From positions 1 through 50,485 of the forward strand of contig WGCS01000192.1 of assembly GCA_015493685.1 (NCBI GenBank): a DNA stretch of 50,485 nt, in the 5' to 3' direction. Source of the stretch: Bacteroidales bacterium (lineage in GTDB: Bacteria; Bacteroidota; Bacteroidia; Bacteroidales; UBA1556). A program made the translations under genes and the position numbers. The stretch's first letter is position 1, and the number at the start of each line of letters is the position of its first letter. The notes under the pieces are model-generated. The model was given only the letters and a program-made list of their open reading frames with translations, was not told the DNA's origin and did not search any database. Below, piece after piece: positions 24,041 through 32,628 of the stretch.

Positions 24041-25225
24041 ATGTCGCGTACTAAGATAATATTAAAATCGGGTAAAGATGATGCTGTATTGCGTCAGCAT
24101 CCATGGGTGTTCTCCGGCGCCATAAAAAAAATGCATGGCGATCCTCAAGAAGGGGATATTGTGGATGTTTATAATAATAAAGATAGGTTTCTAGCTTGTG
24201 GACATTGGCAAAATGGTTCCATTGCAGTACGAATTTTTAGCTTTCAAGCGGTAGAACCTGATTACGATTTTTGGAAATTGAGGCTCCTTCAGGCTTATAC
24301 TATGCGCAAGGCTATTGGTTTAGTTGATAGCAAAACAACCAATGTTTATCGCTTGGTTTTTGCAGAAGGCGATAGCTTGCCCGGTCTGGTGATTGACTTT
24401 TATAATGGAGCAGCCGTTATTCAAGCGCACTCCATTGGGATGTACCTGCTTCGTAAGGATTTTGCCAACGCATTAAAAGAAATTTATGGTGATAAATTGC
24501 ATACCGTTTATTCCAAAAGTAAAGAATCTCTTCCTAAAAATTTAACCTTTGAAGTGGAAAACGAATTTCTATTGGGCGATAAGGAGAAAACAGTGGTGCT
24601 GGAAAATGGTAATGAATTTGAAGTTAATTGGGTTAATGGTCAAAAAACGGGCTTCTTTATTGATCAGCGCTTTAATAGGGAACTTGTTGGAAAATATTCC
24701 AAAGGTCGAAAAGTGCTCAATACTTATTGCTATACCGGAGGTTTTAGTATCTATGCCCTTAAAGAAGGTGCCGCATTGGTCCATTCAGTGGATAGCTCAG
24801 CCAAAGCCATTGACCTTACCGACAATAATGTGGCTCTTAATCAATTTACTTCGGTTCAGCATCAATCCTTTTCTATCGATACAATGAGCTATTTGCAATC
24901 CATGGAAGAGAGTTACGATCTTATTATTCTCGACCCTCCGGCTTTTGCCAAGCATCGAGACGTAAGGCATAAGGCAGTGCAGGGATATAAAAGGCTTAAT
25001 GCCATTGCTTTTAAGAAAATTGCACCGGGAGGAATACTCTTTACCTTTTCATGCTCGCAGGTGGTTGATCGACGACTTTTTGAATCTACCATTTTTGCTG
25101 CGGCAATACAAAGCGGTCGTAAAATAAAAATACTGCATCATCTTTCTCAACCGGCTGATCATCCGGCAAGTATATATCATCCCGAAGGGCAGTATCTTAA
25201 AGGATTAGTGCTTTACGTAGAATAA
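24041..25225 (+). CDS. SAM-dependent rRNA methyltransferase, RlmI/RlmK-like with PUA domain
   Basis: A 394-residue cytoplasmic enzyme that methylates a cytosine of 23S rRNA if it follows E. coli RlmI (m5C1962). The N-terminal PUA domain (about 1-75) includes HPWVFSGAIKKM. The Rossmann methyltransferase begins with GQKTGFFIDQR and NTYCYTGGFSIYAL. Motif IV is LDPPAF (Asp298) and a TFSCSQ motif carries the likely catalytic Cys338. Length and order match the family. The site methylated is inferred from the family and not visible here. Confidence 0.9.
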   Translation: MSRTKIILKSGKDDAVLRQHPWVFSGAIKKMHGDPQEGDIVDVYNNKDRFLACGHWQNGSIAVRIFSFQAVEPDYDFWKLRLLQAYTMRKAIGLVDSKTTNVYRLVFAEGDSLPGLVIDFYNGAAVIQAHSIGMYLLRKDFANALKEIYGDKLHTVYSKSKESLPKNLTFEVENEFLLGDKEKTVVLENGNEFEVNWVNGQKTGFFIDQRFNRELVGKYSKGRKVLNTYCYTGGFSIYALKEGAALVHSVDSSAKAIDLTDNNVALNQFTSVQHQSFSIDTMSYLQSMEESYDLIILDPPAFAKHRDVRHKAVQGYKRLNAIAFKKIAPGGILFTFSCSQVVDRRLFESTIFAAAIQSGRKIKILHHLSQPADHPASIYHPEGQYLKGLVLYVE

Positions 25226-25321
25226 GCAAGCATGGTTTTATTGGTTTAATGATTGCTTAATTTCTAGTAACTTATTATGCGGAATACAGTTATAAATAGC
25301 AGTATATTACTATTTTATATA

Positions 25322-25343
25322 CTTTTCAGCAGACTCTATTTAC
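25322..25343 (-). repeat. Partial copy of the GTCTGCTGAAAA dispersed repeat
   Basis: The minus strand reads ATAGAGTCTGCTGAAAAG, sharing 16-18 bases with 14837-14866 and 38654-38677. It lies in a convergent gap. Confidence 0.45.
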
Positions 25344-25368
25344 AGCTATTTACGGTGGATTGACAAAA

Positions 25369-25399
25369 AATAAGGCTGCCTTAAAAGGGCAGCCTTATT
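25369..25399 (-). terminator. Terminator of the acyl-CoA synthetase gene
   Basis: AATAAGGCTGCC (25369-25380) pairs with GGCAGCCTTATT (25388-25399). On the minus strand a T-run follows the stem, a classical intrinsic terminator for the gene starting at 27191. It may also serve the convergent methyltransferase gene. Confidence 0.8.
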
Positions 25400-25427
25400 C
25401 TAACGAAAGATAGGAGCAAGAAACAAT

Positions 25428-27191
25428 CTAGGAGAACATATCTTCCACCACAGTAGCATAAGCCTTCATCACGCGAGGCCTTCGTACACTCATTTTGGCG
25501 GTTACCAATCCCGATTCAACGGTCCACTCGTCAGCAATTAGACGAAAAACTTTTATCTGTTCATGACTTCCAAATAACTTATTAAAAGCCCCAATTTCTT
25601 CTTTTATCTTTTTCAATACATCCGGTCGCTTTATTATCTCTTTATGGGTTTTGCATTCTTCCTCTGTTGCTTTACACCAGTGTTTGATATGCTCAAAGTT
25701 AGGGACAATTAATGCACCTGCAAATTTTTTGTTTTCACCCACAACAACCGGAATATCAATAAAAGGTGATTCCTTTAACTTTGCTTCCAAATGCGATGGC
25801 GCCACATATTTTCCCATAGAAGTTTTAAATAAATCTTTCTTCCGCCCTGTTATTTTCAGGAATCTCCCTTCAATCATCTCTCCTAAATCACCCGTATGCA
25901 TCCAGCCGTCTTCAATGGCCTCAGCAGTAAGTACCGGTTCCTTATAATATCCCAACATTACATTTGGTCCCTTTGCCAGCACCTCCCCATCTTCGGCGAT
26001 TTTTATTTCGCAATTCATTATCTTTGGGCCTACTGTGCCAATATAACTATTGTTTTTCCCCCAGTCATTAAGGGCTATTACCGGAGAGGTCTCTGTCATT
26101 CCGTAACCTTCAATAGTAGGTATTCCTGCCGCGTTAAATAGTTTTGCCAGACGAGGTTGTAATGCTGCTCCCCCTGAAATCAGCACCTTTATATTGCCTC
26201 CCAAGGCTTCTTGCCACTTGCTGAAAACTAATTTTCTGGCGATGCCAAGTCTGAAATTATACCAAGCGCTATTCTCTCCCTTGGGATCATAAGCCAGTCC
26301 TAGTTCCAGTGCCCAGTCGAAAATTTTCTTTTTAGGACCCGTTAATTTTGCCCCTTTAGCTTCTATCTTATCATATACTTTCTCCAATAATCGTGGTACT
26401 GTAGGCATTATGTCGGCCTTAATATCATTCAAATCGTTAATGATTGTAGCCATATTTTCAGCATAGTAAATCGAAATACCTTTATATTGAAAAATATAGT
26501 TAATCATTCGTTCGTAAATATGACATAAAGGCAAGTAACTTAATGCTTTACCTTTTGAGTCGGCAGGAGGTACGTGCTGCAAGGCAAGTACATTAGAGAT
26601 AATGTTCAAATGGCTGAGCATTACACCCTTCATTTGCCCTGTAGTTCCAGAAGTATAAATTAGTGTAGCTGTCTCATTGGTCGAAATACTCTGCATTATT
26701 ATCTCCAGCTTTTCACGCTGTGGATTTTCTCTCCCCAATTTAGCTACCTCCATATATTCGTTTACATCTTCATGGGGCGTAAAGGAATATACAGCCTTAA
26801 CACTTGGCGCTTCGGGTAGTATGTCTTTAACTTTGTAATAAAGATTCTTGGCGTCCATAAAAATCATTTTTACTTCCGCATGATTAAGAATATATTTATA
26901 ATCACTAGAGCCAACAGTGGCATAAATAGGCACATGAATTGCACCCACCTGCATTATCGCCATATCCATAAAATTCCATTCCGGCCTATTCCCTGATATT
27001 GTAGCGATATGATCTCCTTTTTGAACGCCTAAATTAATCAGTCCATAGCTAAGTTCATTAACGATACGTACATACTCAGCGCTTGAATATCGGCGCCATT
27101 CGCCATCCACTTTTCCTGCTAATGCATCCTCTTTGTCAGCATATTTTTCCAAATAAACCGGCAATACATCAAATAATCTTTCAAAAGTCAT
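25428..27191 (-). CDS. Long-chain fatty acid--CoA ligase (AMP-forming synthetase)
   Basis: Activates fatty acids to acyl-CoA through an acyl-AMP intermediate, for beta-oxidation or lipid synthesis. From MTFERLFDVL it has 587 residues. The P-loop is TLIYTSGTTGQMKGV (176-190). The YGMTETSP motif, a TGDLGEM segment and the GRKKDLFKTSMGKYVAP hinge all fit the FACS/FadD type. A longer frame reaches 27242, but the promoter box TATTTTTG (27218-27225) lies inside that extension, so ATG 27191 is preferred. It is a single gene with a strong terminator at 25369-25399. Confidence 0.94.
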   Translation of the reverse strand: MTFERLFDVLPVYLEKYADKEDALAGKVDGEWRRYSSAEYVRIVNELSYGLINLGVQKGDHIATISGNRPEWNFMDMAIMQVGAIHVPIYATVGSSDYKYILNHAEVKMIFMDAKNLYYKVKDILPEAPSVKAVYSFTPHEDVNEYMEVAKLGRENPQREKLEIIMQSISTNETATLIYTSGTTGQMKGVMLSHLNIISNVLALQHVPPADSKGKALSYLPLCHIYERMINYIFQYKGISIYYAENMATIINDLNDIKADIMPTVPRLLEKVYDKIEAKGAKLTGPKKKIFDWALELGLAYDPKGENSAWYNFRLGIARKLVFSKWQEALGGNIKVLISGGAALQPRLAKLFNAAGIPTIEGYGMTETSPVIALNDWGKNNSYIGTVGPKIMNCEIKIAEDGEVLAKGPNVMLGYYKEPVLTAEAIEDGWMHTGDLGEMIEGRFLKITGRKKDLFKTSMGKYVAPSHLEAKLKESPFIDIPVVVGENKKFAGALIVPNFEHIKHWCKATEEECKTHKEIIKRPDVLKKIKEEIGAFNKLFGSHEQIKVFRLIADEWTVESGLVTAKMSVRRPRVMKAYATVVEDMFS

Positions 27192-27217
27192 ATAAATCTG
27201 TTTGTGTTTAGTGGGCG

Positions 27218-27225
27218 CAAAAATA
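27218..27225 (-). promoter_or_regulatory. Promoter -7 box for the acyl-CoA synthetase gene
   Basis: Minus strand TATTTTTG, perfect TAnnTTTG, 26 bases before ATG 27191. It decides against the upstream start at 27242. Confidence 0.55.
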
Positions 27226-27317
27226 TATAAATATTTTAACATGGATTTTTTTTAAGTTTTTTGGCGGTTTTACGGGCTGTATGCTTTAGTATATATTTGC
27301 AATAGAAGCTTTATAAC

Positions 27318-27417
27318 GTCTTGATAGGAGCCCTCTTGGTGCTCTATCAAGACTATAAATGCTATTCTATTGCAAATGTATAGCTGCCGCTCCCATCCCT
27401 ACCGCTTATCAAAAGTA
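27318..27417 (-). ncRNA. Candidate small RNA, copy 2 of the intergenic RNA-like family
   Basis: On the minus strand a box TACTTTTG (27410-27417) is followed by AAGCGGT and AGGGATGGGAGCGGCAGCT (27382-27400), the same 19-base motif as at 3909-3927 with one purine change. Downstream is a long hairpin: GTCTTGATAG (27344-27353 on minus) against CTATCAAGAC (27318-27327), extended by inner GAGC/GCTC and CC/GG pairs to about 15 pairs. The order box, motif, long hairpin is the same as in copy 1. No clean T-run follows. Confidence 0.45.
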
Positions 27418-27539
27418 TTCATTGTTGCCCGATTAAAACAGTGATTGATTATAGGTTTTTCTGCTGTAGATTAAAAATGATATAAAAACTCCCACTGCTC
27501 CAAATAAAAATTAGAGATAATAATTGGACCTCATTAACC

Positions 27540-27744
27540 GGCATTATAAGGAATATAGTCTGGCACGAAGTAGAAGACTTTATTCCTTATCAAGCCTTGA
27601 ACTTTTTGCTTCCTTTTTGTTTCAAGACAAAAAGGAAGAGCCCGCCCGGCTTGAGGGAAAAATAAACATAAGATAATCCTCTGAATGTAAATCGAAAGCC
27701 TAATCCCACTTTTGCTAAAAGAGGGAATCCAAAGGAGGATTAGG
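27540..27744. repeat. Composite three-hairpin repeat, copy A
   Basis: Hairpin 1 is an inverted repeat with arms 27540-27561 and 27575-27596 (19 of 22 pairs). Hairpin 2 is CTTCCTTTTTGT (27609-27620) with ACAAAAAGGAAG (27627-27638), a perfect 12-base stem. Hairpin 3 is CCTAATCC (27699-27706) with GGATTAGG (27737-27744). Bases 27594-27707 are nearly identical to 27910-28023. Confidence 0.85.
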
Positions 27745-27779
27745 TTAAGAATAAAAGTAAAAATTAACATTCTAGGAAT

Positions 27780-28064
27780 GGCATTATAAGGAATGAAGTT
27801 TGGAGCGCCGGCAAAGACTTAGAAAGAGCGGGAAGTTAATCGGTGGATACCGATTAAATCACCCGTTCGTCTTAGTCTTTGGCAAGTGGAAAACTTTATT
27901 GCTTATAATGCCTTGAACTTTTTGCTTCCTTTTTGTTTCAAGACAAAAAGGAAGAGCCTGCCCGGCTTGAGGGAAAAATAAACATAAGCTAACACCCTGA
28001 ATGTAAATCGAAAGCCTAATCCCCCTTTTTCAGGAAATTAAGGAACCCGATGAGGGGGATTAGG
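27780..28064. repeat. Composite three-hairpin repeat, copy B (enlarged first hairpin)
   Basis: Hairpin 1 is a 133-base near-palindrome: outer arms 27780-27801 and 27891-27912 (20 of 22 pairs), middle arms CAAAGACT (27812-27819) and AGTCTTTG (27874-27881), and core TTAATCGG/CCGATTAA (27836-27843, 27850-27857). Hairpin 2 is the same CTTCCTTTTTGT stem as in copy A. Hairpin 3 is CCTAATCCCCC (28015-28025) with GGGGGATTAGG (28054-28064). Confidence 0.85.
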
Positions 28065-28417
28065 TAAGAAACAAATCATTAGTTTATACTACGAATTCAA
28101 AAGAGAATAATAAGCTGAGTTTGCCAAAAGACAAAACAACTACCTTAAATGCTAGGGAGGCATTAGAGGAATTTGTTTTTAGGAGGACCGACTTATTTAC
28201 CTTATAAGCTGCCGCGCAAAACTTAAGAATAAGCTCCGGCACTAGCTCTTGCTGCGCCAATAATAGGCCTGACGTGGCACTTACAGCGGCTTTTTTGCCT
28301 ACTTTTTCAGCTGCTGGAAAAAGTATGAAAGAAAGGTTTATAACAATAAGTTCCAGTGTAAATTGTTAATCTTGTCTTTTGTGCTAAATATAGAAACCAT
28401 AAAGCAGGAGGAAAGGT

Positions 28418-28497
28418 GGAACGCGAAGGGATTGACTGCGTCGAATCTTCGATTTCGCGCACCAGCGTGAGATAATGGAACGCGAAAGGATTGATTG
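28418..28497 (-). repeat. Fragments of the GCGAATCCTTTCGCGTTCC repeat
   Basis: The plus strand shows GGAACGCGAAGGGATT at 28418, ending with TTTCGCGCACCAGC by 28466, and a second piece GGAACGCGAAAGGATT at 28477. These are reverse-orientation relatives of the repeats at 45265, 47016 and 47227. Confidence 0.7.
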
Positions 28498-28521
28498 AGG
28501 TTTTTTTCTGGAAAAAGAGTT

Positions 28522-30285
28522 TTATTTGGTGATAAAAACCTTTCTATTCATAATAATTATATTATTGATAGCAAATGAAAGAAAATAAATACCGGGCTTT
28601 TGATTCGAGATATTTATACTTAGTTTTTGGCTGGTTTTACCCGTAGAATAAACGGTTTTCTGTATTATTTGTTGACCTAATGTATTGCTAATGCTGATGT
28701 TAATTATACCTGAAGGCAAATTGGAATACTTGATATATAATTGTGATTGCGCCGGATTAGGAAAAACAGTAAAATCAGTGGGTTTAATTGTTAAAGGCAG
28801 TGATGTAATACTTCCTGTATGAATATAAATATTGATGCTGTCTTTATGTTCATTTGCTGTGGTAATTATTGTTGATGAGGGGCTGATGACATGGTTTATT
28901 ATATCGGCATATAAGAAATACTTTTGATTAGTTAAATTTGGAAAATTATAGGAGCCATCGTCAGCACTATATTGAAAATCAACAACAGACTTATTGTTGT
29001 CTAATAAATAAACAGGTACTGCTGCCACAGGATCACCGTGGTCCACTTTGCTTTCTTGATAAACAAAACCGGATATGGAAGCACTTCCTTGTGATTTGTA
29101 TAAATGGGTTAAATTGATTTGCATATTAGTACTCACCTGATTCAAATTTTGCACCATACTTTTGTCCCAATATATGGTGTTGCCGGAATAAGCCGGGGCA
29201 AAATTATTGCGCAATGTTGAGTTTGCCATTAGCCTTATATAGGTTGCATATTTACCATATTCTAATCCTGCAAATACATAATAACTAATGTTTAAACTAT
29301 CTACTTTAATACTAAATGTTGAGTCCTGCAATTGGAGTTCGTGATTGTTATTATAATGATAAAGATAAACCATTGCTCTATCAACAGTTCCGGTATCAGC
29401 AAAAACCTGTCCCCATAAACCGGCAGTAGGAGCTCCGTTAACGTGAATTTGTTGTTGCGAAAATGAGATACATGTATCCATGCTTTGTGGCTGATAGGAA
29501 GTGCTTTGTAATTTGACAGTATAAATTCCGGGCTGTAAATAGTGATGCTGTACTTGCCTGCCGTTACCATAAGTCATATCCCCAAAGTTCCACTTATAAA
29601 TAGTTGGATATGCGTTATTTATGGAGCCAACGAAGGAATATTTTTTGGAACTTATTAAGGTATATGTAAAATTATTTGTGCAATTAATAGTAGGACTAAC
29701 ATCAATATCGTCACAATAAGTATCGCTGCAACTGGTGTTTGAATCGAGAATGCTTAAACAAACGTGATAACTGCCCATATTGTAATGGTGGGTAACATTA
29801 AAAGAAGTGGATGTTTGCCCATCACCAAAATCCCATAAATAAGAAGTTGCGTTATTAGAAGATAAATTATAGAAGTGAATCTGCTGATAATCTGCCGTAT
29901 CAGGATAAGCAACGAAATCAGATAAGCACATATTTATTCCTCCGGTACAAATAGTTAAGCTTACAGCCGTAGGATATACCGAAAAAACTGAATCTGTTAC
30001 CGGGTTTTGATTGCAATCTAAAGTAAGCACATAAAATTTGAATAAACCGGAAGGTATAAAAATAGTATCAGTAAAAAAACCTTGATTATTAGTGGTTATA
30101 ATATTGGAATACTGAAAATTATTGGCATTGGTAGTATCGGAGAATATAAGTACTTGATGATTGGGAACGCCAACAAAACTGATGCTGTCACGCACTTGAC
30201 CTTGAATGATAAGTTGAGCTTTGCCAATGTTGAAAGTAAATAGCAATATTAAATTGATAAGAAAGATACCGGTTCGAGTTTTCAT
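28522..30285 (-). CDS. PKD-domain surface protein with T9SS type A sorting tail
   Basis: The 587-residue exported protein has a signal peptide (about 1-23) and an N-terminal Ig/CarboxypepD_reg-like module. Two PKD domains (about 135-195 and 205-270) carry the marks YLWDFGDGQTS and YKWNFGD. Two more beta-sandwich modules follow (GLWGQVF and SISGFVYQES). The C-terminal sorting domain begins FTVFPNPAQSQLYI and ends GIYFLSFAINNIIIMNRKVFI. T9SS sorting implies secretion across the outer membrane and probable surface anchoring. It starts 7 bases after the beta-barrel anti-sigma gene, so it is in the sigma operon, possibly as its output or signal partner. Confidence 0.92.
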   Translation of the reverse strand: MKTRTGIFLINLILLFTFNIGKAQLIIQGQVRDSISFVGVPNHQVLIFSDTTNANNFQYSNIITTNNQGFFTDTIFIPSGLFKFYVLTLDCNQNPVTDSVFSVYPTAVSLTICTGGINMCLSDFVAYPDTADYQQIHFYNLSSNNATSYLWDFGDGQTSTSFNVTHHYNMGSYHVCLSILDSNTSCSDTYCDDIDVSPTINCTNNFTYTLISSKKYSFVGSINNAYPTIYKWNFGDMTYGNGRQVQHHYLQPGIYTVKLQSTSYQPQSMDTCISFSQQQIHVNGAPTAGLWGQVFADTGTVDRAMVYLYHYNNNHELQLQDSTFSIKVDSLNISYYVFAGLEYGKYATYIRLMANSTLRNNFAPAYSGNTIYWDKSMVQNLNQVSTNMQINLTHLYKSQGSASISGFVYQESKVDHGDPVAAVPVYLLDNNKSVVDFQYSADDGSYNFPNLTNQKYFLYADIINHVISPSSTIITTANEHKDSINIYIHTGSITSLPLTIKPTDFTVFPNPAQSQLYIKYSNLPSGIINISISNTLGQQIIQKTVYSTGKTSQKLSINISNQKPGIYFLSFAINNIIIMNRKVFITK

Positions 30286-30292
30286 AAATGCT

Positions 30293-31993
30293 TTAGAGCT
30301 TTACATTAACACCTAATCGCAGACTTAAGCTCTGGTATGATACTGAAAGCTTGCTCAAATCCTTTAAATTAGTTTTATAAGTTGGTTGGAATAGAATAGA
30401 TAATCGGTTTGTAATGGCATAAGAAAGGCCAATGCTTGCAATACCATTGGTGGTGAAATCGGAATAAGGAGAGGAGGATTGATAAATATTATTTAGCGTG
30501 CCTCTGTCGATATATTTTCCTTGCTCGGCGACTTTAAAGCCATACGAAATACCGGCGGCAAACTGAAATCCCCATTTTTTGTATTCTGTTTGGTAACCCA
30601 ACATAATGGGAATTTCGATATAGCGAAAGCGATTGTTGGATTTGTTTTTATTAATATTAAAATAAAGGCTATCCTGTGAATTCCATGCAGCAACAGTGGT
30701 GTCGGTATGCATTACTGAACTTAATTGAGGCACCAAAACACCGGGTTGTAAAGGGTCATCAACCCATGCTACGGTATCATAAGTGTAATAAGTGTTAATG
30801 TTGTATGAGAAATATCCTCCGCTGGTATCATGTAATTCATTGTTTAATTGGAATGTTCTCTGTTCCCCAAAATTGCTATAAGCCATACCCGATTGAATGA
30901 AAAATTGGTTGTAGTGAAATTTGAGGTTAAGGCCAAAACTGTAATCAATGCAATAAGGACTTACTTTTTCCAGTACCAACGATTTGTTGAAAGAGGCATC
31001 TTTCATGGTTGTATTAGCTATTATTTCCGGACCGCCAAAAATATCGATGGAGAATCCTGTTGCCGCTCTCAGTTGAATAAAATGTGAAGGTGAGGCTAAT
31101 TTTTCTCCCATATCGGAATTGCTTAAACGAAAATTATCGCTTGGATTTTTTAACTTCATCTTTTTTACCTCTGCGACTGCTGATGTAAAATCTGAATTCG
31201 TACTATTATTTTGCTCTTGCTTATTGCTTGTTATTTCTTCTATTTCAGCGTGTTTGCTTAAATTTTGGGATTTTGTATTTATGGACTTTGTATTGCCGGC
31301 AATGTATTGTTTATTATTTCCTTTGGCACTTATTGCATAGGTTATTTCCTGTTTCGCCTTAGCGGTATTAGGTTTAATTTCTACTACTGTTTGTTGAGTT
31401 GCTGTTCGAGTTAAGCTGTTTTTATTAATTTTCTTCGTTGATTCTAGAGGTGTATTTATCTCTGAGGTAGAAATTAATGTTTGATGTTTTGTGCTCTTGA
31501 TTGTATTTGTTGTAGTGAAAGGGAAATTGTTTGCATTGTTTTCCAAGCCGGGCATATAGCGATAGGTTATAAAGATAAGCATTGCTGCAATACTTGCGGT
31601 AATAACGAAAAGTTGCATTATCTGTTTTGATAAGTATTCGTTGGCAGCCTCAATACCATCGAGCTTATTGGATATGGACGTCCATAGATTAGAGGAAGTA
31701 TTATATTGTGCATTGTCAAGGGTTTCTTTAACCTGACTATCGAAACTAAGGCTGGCAGCAGTAGCAGCAGCGGCGGCAGATTCTAAGTGGGCATCAATAT
31801 TGGACCATATTTTTGAAGATGGTTTCCCTTTTAAGTCGCGCAAACTATTCTCAATCTGTTGATCAATAGTACTGGCAGCAGAGGGCGTAATATCTAGCCC
31901 ATGACTGATATTATCCCACACACCAGCCGATGGTTTTGCCTTTAAACTATCGAGGGATGCTTCAAATAATTTATCAATATCTACTTCTGTCAT
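30293..31993 (-). CDS. Putative dual-membrane-spanning anti-sigma factor (IM segment plus OM beta-barrel)
   Basis: The 566-residue protein has no signal peptide. The cytoplasmic N-terminus holds three copies of a 27-29 residue motif (6-34, 44-71, 84-112), each with a Leu-rich helix, a conserved P/S-S step and W-x-x-I-x-x-x-L. A single membrane segment lies at about 126-144, then a long Asn/Lys/Thr-rich linker (about 150-310) that could cross the periplasm. A beta-barrel-like C-terminus (about 315-566) alternates aromatic strands and ends LSLRLGVNVKL. This is the plan of the Dma anti-sigma factors I recall from Bacteroides thetaiotaomicron. It starts 5 bases after the sigma gene. Sigma inhibition is inferred from this context. 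Confidence 0.8.
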   Translation of the reverse strand: MTEVDIDKLFEASLDSLKAKPSAGVWDNISHGLDITPSAASTIDQQIENSLRDLKGKPSSKIWSNIDAHLESAAAAATAASLSFDSQVKETLDNAQYNTSSNLWTSISNKLDGIEAANEYLSKQIMQLFVITASIAAMLIFITYRYMPGLENNANNFPFTTTNTIKSTKHQTLISTSEINTPLESTKKINKNSLTRTATQQTVVEIKPNTAKAKQEITYAISAKGNNKQYIAGNTKSINTKSQNLSKHAEIEEITSNKQEQNNSTNSDFTSAVAEVKKMKLKNPSDNFRLSNSDMGEKLASPSHFIQLRAATGFSIDIFGGPEIIANTTMKDASFNKSLVLEKVSPYCIDYSFGLNLKFHYNQFFIQSGMAYSNFGEQRTFQLNNELHDTSGGYFSYNINTYYTYDTVAWVDDPLQPGVLVPQLSSVMHTDTTVAAWNSQDSLYFNINKNKSNNRFRYIEIPIMLGYQTEYKKWGFQFAAGISYGFKVAEQGKYIDRGTLNNIYQSSSPYSDFTTNGIASIGLSYAITNRLSILFQPTYKTNLKDLSKLSVSYQSLSLRLGVNVKL

Positions 31994-31998
31994 TATTG

Positions 31999-32628
31999 TT
32001 ATTGAGTGTTCCTTTTGTGCTTAATATGTACTAGCGACTTTTGTAAAAAAGTACGAGCTTTCGAGAGTTGTGATTTGGAGGTGTTTACTGATATATCTAG
32101 CATTTCTGCAATTTCTCTATGTTTATATTTCTCAAATACATAGAGATTAAAAATCATATTATATCCGGCTGGTAAAGTACGAATTGCTTCTAACATCTCC
32201 ATTTGAGTATAAGGCAATTTCCGCTCAGGTTCGTAATCATCAATGATAGTATTTTCTCTAATTTCATCAATGTTCTGATGACGGTTCTTTTTGCTTTTTT
32301 GATAATAATTCAACGCTGTATTTACCATTATTCTCTTAATCCAGCCTTCGAATGAACCTTGGCGCCTAAAACCTTCAATATTAGTAAAGACTTTGATAAA
32401 ACCATCTTGCATAATATCTTCAGCTTCATCTTGCGATTTGCTATAGCGCATACAAATCCCCATCATAGTAGGTGAATATCGGTCGTAAAGTAACTTCTGG
32501 ATTTTTCTGTCACCGGCAATACATCCATCAATAATACGCTCCTCATCACTTACCCAATCTCGCTTCTCTGAGAGTGCGGATTTGATAAATGGTTGCCTTA
32601 TTGCAAATGTATTAGAGTCTGAGGACAT
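31999..32628 (-). CDS. ECF-family RNA polymerase sigma factor
   Basis: The 209-residue sigma-70 family protein recruits RNA polymerase to a dedicated regulon. Region 2 (about 40-110) includes LLYDRYSPTMMGICMRYSK, EAEDIMQDGFIKVF and GSFEGWIKRIMVNTALN. Region 4 (about 140-195) ends in a helix-turn-helix (YKHREIAEMLDISVNTSKSQ). A 35-residue N-terminal extension precedes region 2. The YDRYSPxMMGxCxRY style is typical of a large Bacteroidota ECF group. It is the first gene of a three-gene operon with the anti-sigma (5 bases) and the PKD protein. Confidence 0.95.
   Translation of the reverse strand: MSSDSNTFAIRQPFIKSALSEKRDWVSDEERIIDGCIAGDRKIQKLLYDRYSPTMMGICMRYSKSQDEAEDIMQDGFIKVFTNIEGFRRQGSFEGWIKRIMVNTALNYYQKSKKNRHQNIDEIRENTIIDDYEPERKLPYTQMEMLEAIRTLPAGYNMIFNLYVFEKYKHREIAEMLDISVNTSKSQLSKARTFLQKSLVHIKHKRNTQ

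Larger units (their letters stand above)
27243..28521. other. Gene-free zone, 1.3 kb, packed with palindromic repeats
   Basis: No credible coding frame on either strand. From left to right it holds: the nested palindrome at 27290-27382, the candidate RNA, two three-hairpin composite repeats (27540-27744 and 27780-28064), a GC-richer stretch at 28205-28320 containing AGCTGCCGC and several G+C blocks, and two fragments of the CGCGAAAGGATT repeat at 28418-28497. Nothing in 28065-28200 is recognised. Confidence 0.7.

Noticed and set aside
27534-27770. Minus-strand 78-codon frame
   Set aside because: It runs across composite repeat copy A and reads through its hairpins; no family resemblance.
27540-28064. 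CRISPR array
   Set aside because: Only two units, long and of unequal length, built of inverted repeats with no regular spacers; no cas genes nearby.
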